From Globobulimina sp. (lineage: Eukaryota; Foraminifera; Rotaliida), in NCBI GenBank assembly GCA_003354225.1, contig PIVH01000200.1, positions 1 to 7,094 of the forward strand: 7,094 nt of DNA, in the 5' to 3' direction. Positions 6,972-7,094 of the stretch are shown piece by piece. The position numbers were made by a program, and so were the translations under genes. The first letter of the stretch is position 1; each line of letters begins with the position of its first letter. The notes beneath the pieces were generated by a model, which had not been told where the DNA came from, searched no databases, and saw nothing but the letters and a program-made list of their open reading frames with translations.

Positions 6972-7094
6972 ATGGCAAACAAAAAAAAAAAGGTACGTAG
7001 TAATAGCCTATGATATTATTCGATCATGTACCAAATATAAAGTTGATAACGCAAGGTTATGGTATAGCTGAAATTATTGAGAAATTAACCAATC
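6972..7094 (+). CDS. Possible 5' end of the next gene (partial)
   Basis: ATG at 6972 sits in a strong start context (aacaATGG) and reads MANKKKK across an 11-base A run, followed by AAG|GTACGT, a good splice donor at 6993. Unspliced, the frame stops at 7011-7013. A second frame from ATG 7010 is open to the window edge for 28 codons and reads like coding sequence (ending IAEIIEKLTN), but its start context is weak and no acceptor of sensible distance joins the two. The A run is also a place where a one-base length error would shift the frame. The product is not recognisable. Confidence 0.25.

Overview
The window looks like a piece of nuclear DNA from an AT-rich unicellular eukaryote. The evidence is two very AT-rich GT...AG introns, no bacterial ribosome binding sites or operon structure, an AATAAA motif behind the main stop codon, and a very long multidomain membrane protein of a kind seen in protists. 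Stops follow the standard code. A rhizarian or foraminiferan-like source is only a guess from style; the sequence does not settle the lineage.

Nearly everything (about 3-6537, + strand) reads as one gene, open at the left edge. Three open stretches in three frames become one continuous frame when introns 513-574 (62 nt, phase 0) and 1204-1289 (86 nt, phase 2) are removed, giving about 2128 visible residues. Residue numbers below refer to this spliced, 5'-incomplete product. In order it has: a charged N-terminal region and coiled coil; a SAM-like domain (about 270-337); membrane helix 1, an extracellular double-Cache (dCache) domain and helix 2; a cytosolic loop; helix 3, a second dCache domain and helix 4; a cytosolic linker; a six-helix cation-channel domain with a Cav-like filter (STGENYND); two EF-hands; and the start of a second six-helix domain that stops inside its S4-like helix. 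The channel-EF-hand-channel order is that of two-pore channels (TPCs). The dCache modules are the type found in bacterial chemoreceptors and in the alpha2delta subunit of animal calcium channels.

The likely whole is a self-contained chemosensory cation (perhaps Ca2+) channel: a small extracellular ligand, plausibly an amino acid, is bound by the dCache modules, the pore conducts, the EF-hands read calcium and the SAM domain recruits partners. Domain content and order are visible; ligand, ion and gating mode are inferred.

Downstream (6538-7094) there is a probable poly(A) signal, an AT-rich spacer, an imperfect inverted repeat (6684-6711 / 6916-6943) bounding about 260 bp that may be a small mobile-element relic, a doubtful short minus-strand frame inside it, and at the right edge a possible start of the next gene (ATG at 6972).
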